In this document: piece by piece, positions 45,261-57,211 of the stretch
Numbering within the stretch: position 1 is the first letter of the stretch
How the letters are laid out: each line of letters opens with the position of its first letter
Assembly (NCBI GenBank): GCA_036971475.1
Contig: JBAIZL010000008.1
Span: forward strand, 8,081,501 to 8,145,500
Source of the DNA: Prosapia bicincta
Taxonomy: Eukaryota; Arthropoda; Insecta; Hemiptera; Cercopidae
Direction of reading: 5' to 3'
DNA: 64,000 bases
Notes under the pieces: model-generated
Told to the model about the DNA's origin: nothing
Databases searched by the model: none
What the model saw: only the letters and a program-made list of their open reading frames with translations
Translations under genes and position numbers: made by a program

Positions 45261-47525
45261 TAGAGCCAAATTCGGCTTTGTTTAAAACTGCGACCTGTTT
45301 GTCCAATGTAGAATTCGTTACATTTGTCGCAGTTTAGTTTGTAGACGCCTGGTGCTTGTAGTTTATTTTTGTTGTTGATGTTGTGTTGTATTTTGTATTG
45401 TAACTTGTTATTAGTTTTGTATGCTATTTTGTATCCTGTTTTTTGAAATTTCCGGGCTATTTCATTTGTTGTTTTGTTTATGAATAGTAATGTGATGTAT
45501 TTGTTTTCCCTGTCTGTGGTGTTAATTTTAGTATTTTTTTGTATTTTGTTCCATAGTTTGTCTATGATTGTGGTGCTGTATCCATTTGTGTATGCTAAAT
45601 AATTAATTGTGTCTGGTTCTTTGTATGTGTTTTCTTTGGTCATTGGAACTTCTTTAAGTCTATGGAGCATGGATCTGAAGGCAGCGTGTTTGTGTTAGAT
45701 AGGGTGGTTTGAGGTGTTGTGGATAAGTGTGTCTGTTTTTATGGGTTTTCTGTAAATGTTGAAGCTGTGTTTTTGTGTGTGGCTTTTTTTTATGGTTAGG
45801 TTGAGGAAGTTTAGAGATCGGTTGGTTTCAATCTCTGAGGTGAAGTGGAGTTTTGGGTGTATTTTATTAGTGTATGTGAGGAGTTTTTTGCATTGTCAGG
45901 TGTTGCCTCTGTATAGTGTTATGATATCATCAACGTATCTGTGCCAGTAAATGATTTTGTGTGTGTGTATTGTTTTTGAGTATCTTGGTGTTTATTATGT
46001 GTTGTAGGAAAATTTCACTTAGACACTACTGATAGGACTTCCCATGAGTAGGTCATCTGGTTGTGAATAGAAGTTTGAGTTGTGGGTGAAATAGTTTTCT
46101 TTGGTGATGGTTTGGAGGATGTTTAGGATTTTGGTAACGTGGGTTTTAGGTATGTTGTTCTATGTTAATTGGGTTTCTAGGATGTTGAGAGTTTCGGATA
46201 CGGGTATGATGGTGTACATATCTGTTATGTGAAGTGATAGTAGTGTTGAATTGTGTGGTACGTTTATGTCTTTTATTTTATTTATGAGGTTTTTTCTGTT
46301 TTTTATGTGTGTTTCTGTGTTCAAGTTTATAGATTGTCTGATTATTTTGTAAAGTTTATGTGCAGAGGCATTCTGGTAGTTGATGATGGCTCGGATGGGG
46401 ATATTGAGTTTGTGAATTTTAGGGAAAGGGTAGGTGCTTTAGCGTGGATTTGTTTTAAGTGGTATTGTTTGTTTTTGCTGATAATGTATTCAGATGTATT
46501 AATTAGTTTTTTGATGGTTCTGTGATATTTCTCCGTTGGGTCTGTATGTAGTTGTACTATATTATTATTTATTATGTAATCATTGATTTTGTCATTTAGG
46601 CTGTTTGTATTAATAATTATTGTGGTGTTGTTTTTGTCTGCTGTGGTGAGTGTGATGTTTAGTTGAGCTTTTTGTTTTATGTTTGCAGCGATTTTAATTT
46701 CATTGTTCATGTTTTTGTGTTTGGTTGGGTTTTTTGTGTCATGTCAAAGTAAGTCCTGGTCTTTGGTGTCGGTTTTTTGTATGGCTATTTCAGTTTGTAG
46801 TATGTTTCTGTTTGTATGTTATTTGATTTGTAATGTAGGTTGTATTTTAGGCTTTTGTTTATTAAATTCATTTCCTGTTGTGTGAAATTGGTATTAGTGA
46901 GGTTAACAGTATGGTGGTAGAACTTTTGTGTAGGTTGAGAGTATGTTGTGTTTTTTGTTTTACCTAATAGTTGATTAATCCTTTTTTTGTGTTTATTTTT
47001 TATGTTTATTATTTTATTTGTTGTCCAATTATTAGTGTCTGTTACCATTTGTAATATGAATTCGTGACTGATCATGTTTGCGAAATTTAAGTGAATTTGG
47101 TATAGACTATAATTTAGAAAGTCTTAATTTTTGTATAAGGTTTTAATACTTTATTTAATGTAAATTATTTCTGCTTTTTGTTTAGTAAATAAAGCTGCTT
47201 TAGTGTTATTGTTAATGTTTATTTTCGCGTATGTGGGTGTTATTTTGTGAATTAGGCATCGTTTATTGAATTTTATGTGGGCTTGTATTTTCCTAACCTT
47301 TAAAACCGTCTTCCTGTATTCCTGGACTGCAGCCTGTCTTGCTGTGTTAAATTCTTGAATTTTGTAGTCTATTACGTTCGGTGAATCTAAATTAATCACT
47401 CTAACAACAGTGCAAGACCATCCGAACTTGAAACTTTGAAAATTTATTAAAACCCACTGAGACAGAATGTTTTTGATTGCTATGTGGCGATCTTCAACAG
47501 TGTCTTCTGCTTGGTGATGTTGGAA
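45240..47525 (-). pseudogene. Old Penelope-like element D with 5' terminal repeat
   Basis: On the - strand from right to left: a terminal repeat with a degraded hammerhead (47,372-47,525), an N-terminal region (EFNTARQAAVQEYRKTVLK, HIKFNKRCL), AQLNITLTTADKNNTTII near 46,650, a motif A-like LSLHITDMYTIIP near 46,215, motif B MGSPISSV near 46,040, motif C WHRYVDDIITLYRG near 45,920, and a GIY-YIG domain GVYKLNCDKCNEFYIGQTG near 45,310. Multiple frameshifts and stops. The family differs from A/C and B. The 3' repeat is missing where it abuts the LINE. Confidence 0.7.
47459..47505 (-). ncRNA. Degraded hammerhead motif in PLE D repeat
   Basis: Homologue of the 19,138-19,182 motif: AGACA and TGTCT of stem I are intact, and stem II has become GATCGC-CACATA-GCAATC. 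The box reads CTGTTGA and GAAA has become AAAA, both expected to kill activity. Confidence 0.6.
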
Positions 47526-48530
47526 AGAGATGCAAATCCGAAAGTCCCAAATCAGGAGTAAAATAACAGAGTAAATTGGACCCAAAATCTTGCAATTTTC
47601 TCATCGTCAACACACTTTTGTGAGCAGGTGTGTTGTCTTGATGAAATATGAATCTTTTCTTCTTCAAGCCAGGCCTCTTCTCACGAATTTTGACATCCAG
47701 CTGGTCAAGAAGATTGGCGTAATATTCACCTGTAATTGTTCTGCCTATTTCAAGGTAACCAATTAACAAAACACGGCATCCCAAAACACACTGGCCATGA
47801 CCATTTCCATCTGATCTGATCCACTTCGCTTTCTTTGGAGCTGAACCACCAGCTTCCACCCACGTTTTCGACTGGTCATAAATTTCGGGAGTGTAGTGCC
47901 CAAACAAAATCAGTTGGATCCTTCTTGATTCTGTGAATGTCGTTTGTGAATTCGCTTTTGATCCGCATTTAGCACAGTATTAGCTTGATTCCCTAGGTAG
48001 CCACCTTGTGCAGAGCTTTCGTATCACTAATTCTTCGTGCAAGATATTTAACACCGTTCCTTCTGGTATCCCCACAGCCTCAGGTATCTCACACACCTTT
48101 ACTCTCTTATCTTCCAACTTGATATCATGCACCTTTTCGATAATTTCCGGTGTGGTTGCAATTTTGGCCAGCCTTCACGTAGATCATCTTCCAGTGATGT
48201 GCGGCCACTTTAAATTCAGCTGCCTATTTATAAACTGTTGACATTGAAAGGGCAGAGTTTCCGTACACTTTTTGTCAACTTCGGATGAAATTCCCAAGGG
48301 ATTAAAGGGGTTAATCCATCCAAAACGAAAAATTTTATCACCACAAGATATTCAAGTTTATTCTTTTTAATGAAAAATATGCAAGACTTCTACTACAAAA
48401 AAACCTGTACACAAACTACTTGACCAACGAGTTAAAGTTTATCATACAAACTAATGACATGTGCACGTGCGCAGGCAGGAAAGATAAATTTTCACTGATT
48501 GGAATGCCATCTTTGGGTCAGGCCGAGAAC
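47494..48530 (-). pseudogene. mariner transposon fossil, irritans-type
   Basis: A - strand frame of 137 codons (47,907-47,494) reads SKTWVEAGGSAPKKAKW, GRTITGEYYANLLDQLDVKI and KKRFIFHQDNTPAHKS, ending DLHLF after a damaged third-aspartate region. Upstream, shifted pieces resemble the N-terminal half (EIIEKVHDI-like near 48,140). The sequence near 48,515 (tttgggtcaggccgagaacttttca) resembles an element end. Heavily decayed and truncated at the junction with PLE D. Confidence 0.65.
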
Positions 48531-48544
48531 TTTTCACCCTTATT

Positions 48545-49329
48545 ACAATTATAATAAATGTATTCTGTAGAATAAAATAAATCATTGAAAAAGGAATTTT
48601 AAAACAATATATCAGTTACATCTTGCAATGTCTGCAACAAAATATGCTTACAAGGCTGTATTACATACGAGTCAGATAGTGTCATTTACATGTTTGAATC
48701 TTTATTATGCTTGCTGTTTTAAAATAAGCAATTCTATATAATAAACCGCAAATCTATCCCTTGGTTTTTTTATTTAAGTTAAAAAGGTGAAAATTAGCAA
48801 ATAAAATTCTACAGTATTTTAAAACTAAATGCTTATCAGAATTAAATATTTGTTAAAAAATATGTTATGCTTATAACTGTAACCTTTAGTCAAAGCAGAT
48901 ATTTACTGCTTTATAAGATAGTTTACTATATAATTTATAATATAACTTTTATCATTTTATTCATGAAACATCTTTGAAATTGAAACTGGCCATTGTCTAC
49001 ACTCCTCTTTTGTAATAGACTACTTAAAATAAATACACAAAAGATCTCTTATTGGATCTATAACAATTTTAAATAACATTCTAGTTGCAATTTTAGTTTA
49101 TAAAAAAATTTAAGTAACATAGAAAAATGAAAAACTTTGTTTGTCTCAAATATAAGATTAAACTAGTTTATATAACACTATATTAATAGCTCTAATGACG
49201 TGTTTTCTTCTTAAATTGTATAACATTTGAATGTTAATGTAGTTGCTGAAAAAAATATAAAAAAGTATTAAAAAATTATTTTTTAAAATCTATAAGATAA
49301 ATAAATTGGAATACATATCCTAGATGTTT
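48545..49329 (-). other. Presumed 3' untranslated and flanking region of the G9a/EHMT gene
   Basis: Downstream (on the - strand) of the stop codon at 49,330. AT-rich with no ORF; candidate AATAAA signals exist (for example 48,957-48,962 on the - strand) but none can be chosen with confidence. Confidence 0.3.
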
Positions 49330-49483
49330 TCAATGGCTGTCGTCAAGTTCTTGATTTACCCTTCTGTTATACGATGCCAGTGTTCTTTCAATTGTCGACT
49401 CAGAATATCGGCAATCTTCTGCCCCGCACGTACACGTAAATAGCTTGTATTTGATTATCCAGAATTTTTCTCCATAGTCAAAA
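49330..49483 (-). CDS. EHMT: G9a/EHMT histone methyltransferase, last coding exon (SET end and post-SET)
   Basis: Last coding exon. After acceptor ttttag it completes a glycine codon and encodes FDYGEKFWIIKYKLF, then TCTCGAEDCRYS and a short tail ending DDSH and TGA (49,330-49,332). FDYG-(D/E)-(R/K)-FW is the SET C-flank unique to G9a/GLP; the C-x-C-x4-C post-SET cysteines, with one from the SET domain, bind a zinc ion next to the active site. The six exons 59,365-59,509, 55,681-55,792, 54,275-54,449, 54,110-54,188, 52,479-52,654 and 49,330-49,483 splice in phase to 279 residues. Confidence 0.93.
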
Positions 49484-49599
49484 CTAAAATCAAACAAATT
49501 AAAATCTATTTAAAAAACAATAAATATAAATAGTAAAATAATTTTTAAATTCTATTCATACTTGAATCAACAAATTTTTTTAAAATTTAAGTTATTTTT

Positions 49600-50100
49600 T
49601 AAAAAATAATTACAATTAATATAAATAAAGTAACATAACCTATGTCCTAAAACAGCTGTTCTACCATATAACCAATAACATAATATCAGCTGTTTTATGA
49701 AATCATATGTTATCACTTATTTTAAGTAAATAACTATATTGCATACTTTGCCACTTTTGTGTAAATGTTTTCTCCCATATAAAACTAAAATTAATATTTG
49801 AAAAGACTGTATTAACATGAACTGTATTCCACTACAAGTTTTAAAAAATGTATTTGATCTTGAGTAGAAGAATAAAAAGTATTTGATTGACAATTGAGAT
49901 TTTAAACAAGATATATATAAGAGGAGTGTGATCTAATAGAAGGAAATGAAAAAGTAGAAACTTAAATATTTGGCACTCGGAATATGGATAGAATGCAAAA
50001 AAGGGTTTATAAAAAAATCTAGAAAAATAGTAAAATAAAAATATCTGAAGTTCGCCAAATGTCGATATTAATGCTGCACAGCTCATGTCCTCATTTTTTT
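49600..50100. repeat. Dispersed repeat inside the G9a intron
   Basis: 49,640-49,780 (aacagctgttctaccatataacc... tgaaatcatatgttatcactt) resembles 60,215-60,310 and marks a dispersed repeat of unknown type. No coding signal. Confidence 0.4.
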
Positions 50101-50664
50101 TGGTTTAAGCGTACAGCCACCTTAAACTGAGTGTTGGCTTTTGTTGAATGTTAGGTCTAACTTGAGCCTTGTATTATGTTATGTCTCCATGCTTCAGATA
50201 AACACATCAAGATATTTCTGATTACGCAAGGGAAAGTTTTGCCTGTCAAAACTGTCACCAAATTGAAAGTTATTTATAGCTGTTCTAGTTATTTAGAACC
50301 AAATTATCACCTGGCAATTCAAGTCAAGTTCTCAGTCCAACCTTTATTATCAGTTGTGTATTTCGGTCATGTGTTGTGTCAGAGTGGTTGTTACAGGATA
50401 GTGATAATTAATGCAGTAATTTCCAAATTAATAAAAAACCTGTGAAAATATTTTTAAAAAAATTATTTTAGGTATAAAATTTGAACAAAGGTGAAGTGAA
50501 CAATTAGTTGTATGTATGTTAGTGGAAGCCAACAACGGACCCAATAAGCTTCAAACCATAACATTTTATTACTTTTTTACTAATAATAATTACAAATAAT
50601 ACCTAAAAACAATAAACCAAAAAATATTCATAATAATCAATAAAATATTAGGACCTTTATAATA

Positions 50665-51942
50665 CGAGGTCTGTTCAAAAAATACGCGGACTGTATGAAT
50701 TTTGCGGCTCTAGTTAGTTTCAGGAGAATCCGCTTGGTGTCGCTAGGTTCGTATAAATCAGCTGATTAAAACGCGGTATTTTAGTCGCAGATATCTTCAT
50801 TTGTTGATGAGTTACACGCAGTTTAGTAAAGAGTGTTTTTTCATTTGTCGGATTGTAAAATGGACAGCCTGAAGGAGCAACGAATTGCTGTGAAATTTTG
50901 TGTAAAACTAGGGAAATCTGCAACAGAAACATTTGCCATGCTTAACACGCCCTACGGCAATGTTGCCATGAAGCGTACTGCATGTTTCAAGGGTGGCCTA
51001 CAGTCGATTGATGATGATGAGCGTCCTGGACGTCCTTCATCGTCAACTGACGACCCACACCTTGACAAAATCAACACCCTGGTGCGCGACCATTAGAGAG
51101 CTTTCCGAAGAGTGTGGGATATCAGTTGGACCTTGTTACGAGATTTTGACCAAAAAATTGAAGATGCACCGCGTTGCTGCGAAATTTATGCCACACCTGA
51201 TGACCGATGACCAAAAAGCCAATCGCGTCCGGGTTTGTCGGGAACTGCTTGATCGTTCAAATGAAGATGAAAACTTTTTGTCAAGAATTATAACCAGTGA
51301 TGAATGATGGGTGTATGGTTACGACATTGAAACGAAGGTCCAATCATCCCAATGGGTGAGTCAAACGTCCCCAAGACCCAAAACAGCTCGCCAAGTTCGG
51401 TCGAATGTGAAGGTGATGCTGACCTTTTTTTTGATGCTAAGGGTGTTGTTCACTATGAGTACCTCCCTGAAGGCTCTACAGTCAACCAGATTACCTATAT
51501 TGAAGTACTGAAACGTCTGAGGGATGCCGTCCGACGCAAAAGGCCAGAACTGTGGAGAAGTGATAACTGGTTTTTCCATCACGACAACGCTCTAGCTCAC
51601 TCACCACTCAGAACCCGTGAGTTTTTGGCCAAACACTCGATCACTGTCCTTTCCCACCCCCTCTACTCACCTGACCTTGCTCCTTGTGACTTTTTCTTAT
51701 TCCCAAAACTCAAAAAACCAATTCGTTGCTCCTTCAGGCTGTCCATTTTAAAATCCGACAAACGAAAAAAACACTCTTTACTAAACTGCGTGTAACTCAT
51801 CAACAAATGAAGATATCTGCAACTGAAATACCTCATTTTAATCAGCTGATTTATACAAACCTAGCGACACCAAGCGGATTCTCCTGAAACTAACTAGAGC
51901 CGCGAAATTCAAACAGTCTGCGTATTTTTTGAACAGACCTCG
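50665..51942 (+). mobile_element. mariner with long inverted arms, 3' end replaced by inverted 5' end
   Basis: TA-flanked (50,663-50,664 and 51,943-51,944). The arms are about 223 bp each (50,665-50,887 and 51,719-51,942), far longer than the ~30 bp usual for mariner. They include the start codon and first nine codons of the transposase gene. The right arm follows directly after the third catalytic aspartate region, so the natural gene end and 3' end are missing. It lies in a G9a/EHMT intron. Confidence 0.85.
50862..51795 (+). pseudogene. mariner transposase, frameshifted and truncated
   Basis: Starts MDSLKEQRIAVKFCVKLG (50,862). The first frame ends at 51,096 after NTLVRDH; the next frame continues IRELSEECGISVGPCYEIL and reaches IITSDE, where TGA at 51,306 replaces the threonine of the usual DETW motif. 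A third frame carries VVHYEYLPEGSTVNQI, HHDNALAH and PDLAPCDFFLFPKLK; the last two aspartates are 34 residues apart, as in mariner. After KLK the frame enters the inverted arm and ends in unrelated residues. Confidence 0.85.
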
Positions 51943-51989
51943 TATATCTTGATTTGTTTATAAATGTGAATATATGCATAGTACCAATT

Positions 51990-52160
51990 AAACATTTTAA
52001 GGGGCAGGGGGCCAGATGACTCGATGTTAGTTGAACTCTTCCTTGCTGCTATAAAAATTGGTTCATCGAAACAACTATTGGGTTTAACCCCTAAAGAGTA
52101 TCGTCTGATTAACCAGAGAGATGGACCAATCGAGGGTGGATGAGAGGGGTTCTACTGTAT
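51990..52160. mobile_element. pogo/Tigger-like right end fragment
   Basis: In reverse complement, from 52,159: acagtagaacccctctcatc, then ccaccctcgattggtccatc, typical of Tigger-like ends. The + strand keeps a C-terminal-like ELFLAAIKIGSSKQLLGLT. The matching left end was not found. Similar solo ends occur at 55,380-55,445 (cagtaaaacctccaaataac in reverse) and 56,020 (cagtaaaagtccaaaccagtt). Confidence 0.4.
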
Positions 52161-52478
52161 ACAACTGAAAAAGTTTTCCAAATCTAGTTGCAATCCTCAG
52201 CACATTGAAACCATGGTTTGACTTTTGTTTTATTACTTAGTAAATAATTACTCGTTAAATAATTGCAAATTCTCTTAGAATCTTAGATTACTAAAAGTTT
52301 CTATAGATAAAATCTCTCATTTCTGTGGGAGTACATATTACAGAATGTGTTATATATAATTTCTAATACACAATTGTTTTGATAACTTAAGTAAATAGAA
52401 AAAATGAGTTTAGGTAAATGATACTTTAATATATTAAATGTTAAAAACCAACATTAGCTATGTTCATAATCCACTCAC

Positions 52479-52654
52479 CCAAGTTCTTCATTTGCTTCAA
52501 TGTCTCTGTTTGCAAAAAAAGCAATTCGAGGGAAATGCAAGTCTTGATGATTTATGAACACCCGAACAGGCAATAAGTTTGGTACACAACTGTGATTAAT
52601 AAAGCGAGCAATATTACCGTAGCGACGGGCATCTATACAGTATGTTTCTCCATC
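52479..52654 (-). CDS. EHMT: G9a/EHMT, SET domain core exon
   Basis: Acceptor gttttag, donor CTTGG|GTGAGT. Encodes [18 protein letters not shown], then [15 protein letters not shown] and [15 protein letters not shown] ending NEELG. R-F-I-N-H-x-C-x-P-N is the SET motif that forms the S-adenosylmethionine pocket and pseudoknot; here the variable residue is S (NHSC), the form most common across SET enzymes. HQDL-x-FPRIAFF is characteristic of G9a/GLP, which mono- and dimethylates histone H3 lysine 9. Confidence 0.94.
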
Positions 52655-53209
52655 CTAAAACAAAAAGTAAGATATGTAAGAAATAAGTATGTAAAGTGTA
52701 CCCATTATATCTGCCAACGTTAGTCTTTATTTTGATTTCACAGTGCGTGTCTAAAATTCCTTTCACTTTATAATACTGCAGCTATGAACCTATTAAAAAT
52801 GCAAGAGATAAGAGAGATGCTGAAATTTATCAAAATATTAATGAAGTGTAGAGTTATGAACTCTCTTAAGAAAGTGAGGTTTAACACGTTGGCTAAGGAC
52901 CAGTCAAATTTAACTGACTAGTGTGCCATTCTGATGAATCCAACTGATAATGTCAACAAAGTTTGTTTAACCTGACTATAACACTCGGTAGATGTTTTAT
53001 TTTGAATTTCACTTCTAGTAGTACATATCGAACATAGATTCGTAGTAGTTTTCCAAACCTGGTGGTTTTTAGAGTGTAAATAGAATGTTATTGTTTGTCC
53101 AGTGTTAGAAAATTTTAGTGTCAAAACACTAGTTCACAATTACTGGCTATTGTTCAGTGCAACACTTACGGAAGTACTGGTTGGTATGGTTAAATAATCT
53201 CATATTACA

Positions 53210-53940
53210 AGGGATGGGCCAATACCTAAAGTTTTTGATTCAGGTTCTATATTTTTTTTCTGAATCTCGATTCTTATAAGTTATATAAGCTTATATGATA
53301 TTCTCTAAAAATGAATTTAGTTAATATCTTGGTCATATGATAAAGCCTTTTAAAAGTTCTGTTTTGATGTAATAGGCTACACAAAGTGTTCAACTTTGAT
53401 TTATGAATACGAATTTCTGAAAGCATGACAAACATATCGGAAAAAAGTAATGATTTATTTAAAATTACAAATGTGAATTTCAGTTCACAATAAGAATATA
53501 ACTTCAGTAATAAGCGTTTCAGTTTGTATAAGAGGAGAAATTGGAACTACATTTTATTTTTATTTTACTTTGACATCTATGAATAGGAGGGGGGAGAGAA
53601 AGAAAGAGAGAGTCGAGCCCGCCCGAGTGAGAGTGAGACAACCAATGACAAACAAACAGATCAGAAATGCTCTAACATCATTGTTGTTGAGTTATTAATA
53701 ATAATTATTTTATTTCAAATCAGCAATTGTTTTAATCATTTAATTCATTCAAAGGAACTAATAGATAAATAAGATACTGTCCATAGTTATTTATTTTTCC
53801 TATAAATTACACGCAAATGTATCTTAACAGCTAAGAAACAAAAATCGGAATCGGCACTTTCATCAATGCAGAATTGAATATCGATTATTACGTGGTACCA
53901 TTATAATCGATATTATTATTTTTATATGTGGCTTCAATTA
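53210..53940. repeat. Dispersed element with gatgggccaat start
   Basis: The first ~130 bp (gggatgggccaatacctaaa ... ctctaaaaatgaatttagttaa) recur at 63,873-64,000 (gggataggctgattcctaaa ...). The far end near 53,840 (aaaaatcggaatcggcact) could be the complementary end. Likely a non-autonomous DNA transposon of unknown family. Confidence 0.45.
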
Positions 53941-54109
53941 ATTCATAATGTATAAATAATGAAAAATGAATAATTATTTAAACCAAATTGGAATGACAGA
54001 ACAAATTAATTTTAAATACATAGTTATTTACTAATCTCTATTATCTTACCTCCCATGGTTAATTAATTAAAAGTGAATCATAAATAACCTACAAAAATAA
54101 ATTATTTAC

Positions 54110-54188
54110 CCGATTATCCAAGTCAAACAAATATGAATCATCTTCTCTTGTATCAGCTTCACAGTCTGAAATAATTTCTCCGATATAC
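54110..54188 (-). CDS. EHMT: G9a/EHMT, SET domain start exon
   Basis: 79 bp; acceptor attttcag, donor CGG|GTAAAT. Encodes [20 protein letters not shown] then FDLDNR. Y-(V/I)-GE-(L/I)-ISD-x-EAD-x-RE-(D/E)-DSY is the opening strand and helix of the G9a/GLP SET domain. Confidence 0.93.
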
Positions 54189-54274
54189 CTGAAAATAATA
54201 AAAATAGGAAATTTACTTACAGATAAAAATAATCATTTTATAACAACAGAACAGTAAGAAGTTATATTACTTAC

Positions 54275-54449
54275 TCGCAAACATAAGCACCCTTAGGTAT
54301 AAGTCTTAGAGTTGAAACACCCCAGCCTTTATTGCCTTTTGTTCGGAACAGTTGAAACCTGGCTGTAATCCCATGCTGAACTACTCTATTCTTACACGTC
54401 AAACGGTTGCACAGACATGCCTGGTTACATTCAAACAACATCGGAGGAT
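54275..54449 (-). CDS. EHMT: G9a/EHMT, pre-SET to SET exon
   Basis: 175 bp; acceptor tttttcag, donor TGCGA|GTAAGT. Encodes PPMLFECNQACLCNRLTCKN, then RVVQHGITARFQLFRT and GNKGWGVSTLRLIPKGAYVC. ECN-x-ACxC...C completes the triangular zinc cluster of the pre-SET domain; R-V-V-Q-x-G and G-W-G-V begin the SET fold. There is a small insertion (KGNK) relative to the vertebrate TRDMGWG segment. Confidence 0.93.
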
Positions 54450-55680
54450 CTGAAAAATTATATATTTAAATTATAACAGGAAATAATTGTTGAAAACAGC
54501 ATTAAAACATAATTTGTAAATTGTATTTATAAAAAAAGAAGGACCGACACTACTTTGTTATGGTAAGTAGCCAAGTGCCCATGGAAGACTATAATGCCAA
54601 TGAGACACACCAATTTCAAAAATTTACATTTGAATACCTTCTTAAGGAAGCTCTACTACTTTCTTAGTGAAGTAGATATGAAAAACAAATGATCAAACAA
54701 AATAGAAGAAACATAGTATCTCTGTCATACCTCAAATCAGAATTTAATTACAGGGTCGTTAAAAAATATTTTACAACTTTTAAAATTCATATAACCTGAA
54801 AAGTTGACTTATAGAATTGGTTTTGTTTTATTTTGCAGGAAACATTGTTATCCTATATTTGCTATGTTGTCTAATAAAATAATTTGGAAAGTTCTAAAAT
54901 CTTAATTTGAAAAAGATGTAACTAATAATAAATTTAAATTGTTGCCTAAAGGTTTTATAACTGTTATTTGATTATATTGTTTAAATTAAAACTTTTTTTG
55001 AAAATTTAAACATGAAATTTAATGTAACCTTTTATTTCAGAACAATTTGGATAGACAGCGAGTCTGCCTAAAACAAATTGTTAGATACAATTGGTAAGAT
55101 AAGCTATTGACCCAGTAAAGCCTTTTTAAAGTGTAAATAATAATTAGTTTGTGAACAAAGGTTTTTTAAAATATTTCTTCTATTAGCTCACACTCTCCTG
55201 ATATATATCTTGTACAAATTTTCAATTGTTAGTAACACATTTTTATGCTTCCAATCAAGTTCAAATACATTTATTTTAACCTATCGTGGATGACAATTGA
55301 TGTCAAGTAAAGTTTTTTCAAATATTTATTCAATAATTAAATTTAAAAAATTTGTTATTTATTGACCTCTTAGAATAGCGGACACCTCCAAAAAACGGAC
55401 ATTTGGCAAGATATGGACGATGTCCGTTATTTGGAGGTTTTACTGTATGTACATATATTGCAATTATAAAATAAATAGAAACTGAAATAAAATTTTTCAA
55501 TGTTAATTTAAGTAGAAAATGACATTAAAAAAAAGTTTATATTACTCATTTTAAATTAACTAAAGACATTACAAAAAAAACTGGGGAGGGGGGTTACATC
55601 TTGTTCAGTCCAAATAATTGGTAACTAATTTTTTCCTAGTACCTTTAAGTTTGTAGTTTATGAAATTAGTATTACAATAC

Positions 55681-55792
55681 CTGCAAAATTAAAATCTGGA
55701 AGTAGTTTTCCTTCGTCATCATACCAACATCGAATACTGATTTTACCGCACATACAGCTCCCACTGCTGCATACATCTCTACATTTGCATGA
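55681..55792 (-). CDS. EHMT: G9a/EHMT, pre-SET exon 2
   Basis: 112 bp; acceptor ttacag, donor TTGCAG|GTATTG. Encodes [20 protein letters not shown] then [17 protein letters not shown]. The cysteine pattern C-x-C-x3-C-x4-C-x-CG and the RCWYD motif are diagnostic for the G9a/GLP pre-SET domain, whose nine cysteines hold three zinc ions. Confidence 0.93.
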
Positions 55793-57211
55793 CTGTAATA
55801 TAAAAATTATAATATTTACCTATATTACTTGAACATTTTATAAAATACTACATAGTTCATGAGATAATATTTGTGAAATTATATATTTGAACTTTATAAA
55901 TAACAATTTGTTGAACATATAATTTAAGTAAATTTATACAAAAATAATATTTTTGATCTTACAAAGTGACCACCATAGTGTCTACTTTGGCTGAGAAGCC
56001 CTGGAACTTTAACTTAATACAGTAAAAGTCCAAACCAGTTAAATGACGGCAGATTTTCCAATCTCATTACTTTTCCAAATGTATTAGGCTATTCCAATAG
56101 TATTGGCTATTAAAAGTAGCCCAGTATGTTATGCTGCATTATATATAGCTATTACCTTTAACAAAGTTAATTATTAAGTTTCTGTAGAGTTATGTTTATT
56201 TTGAAAACAAAATCAATATAGTTTAGTAACTCAGTATTTTTTATTTGAACAAACTTACCTGAGAATAATATGATAAACTATGTGAACAGTATGATACTTA
56301 AATTGTATTACAGTATACAGTATAAAGTAGTGCTTTGCGATTGTCTGCTCTGTAATAGTTTAGGTAACATGACATCATTTAACATTTCTACCTGGTTTTG
56401 TTCAGAGGTTATTCAGTAAAAATTACTTCAAATCAAGTACGAAGTTGTGAAAGCTTTACAACATTTTTTGCACTTTCAACACGAAATGGTATTTGTTACA
56501 CTACCCAAGGACATTTGGCATCTTTATATTAGAAAAAATGAGTGTAAACTTGAGTTTATAAAATTTGAGTGTGTTTACAAAGAGATTTTACCCCAAAATT
56601 TGTGTTTCTTTTTTTATTAATTTGTTAAGTTTTACATTGTATATCAGTAACATTACTTTTACCTACTTGTACTATTATAGGGTGCTTTTGTTTATTATTT
56701 ATTAGTTTCATGATTGTACTAGGATTTTTCTCTGTTCTTTAAACAATTGTGTTTCTGATTTTTCCTTATAATTCGCTAATTACAAATTTGACATTCTTTA
56801 TTAACATACCTCATTGATTTGATGACTTTTGCATATAAATTTAAATAAGTTTTTTACTTTTTTTATTTATAATTTTCATTTTTACAATTTTGTTTTTTGT
56901 ACAATTAATTTATTTAAGAAAAATAATGGATATAATGTGCTCGTTAGATTTAATTCTATATTGTGTAGCACTATTGTTACATTAGTTTTACTTAATTAAA
57001 GAGTATTTATTAATTTTTTATGTATAGGTTTTGTTTTTGGGTTATTGTTACTTATTTTTATCCTTCTTAATGTTGTAGTAAAATTGGTATGGTCTTGTTT
57101 TATAATTGTATACTAAAAATTTTGTTGCAATTTATAAAATAAAATTTTGTAGAATCTAATTTTAATTCATACTTATAATTATAAAAAAAAACATTTAATT
57201 TATTTATGAGT

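Noticed and set aside
52870..53130. taacacgttggctaaggac sequence and a 68-codon - strand frame
   Set aside because: The start resembles some TTAA-type transposon ends, but no matching second end or transposase motif could be found.
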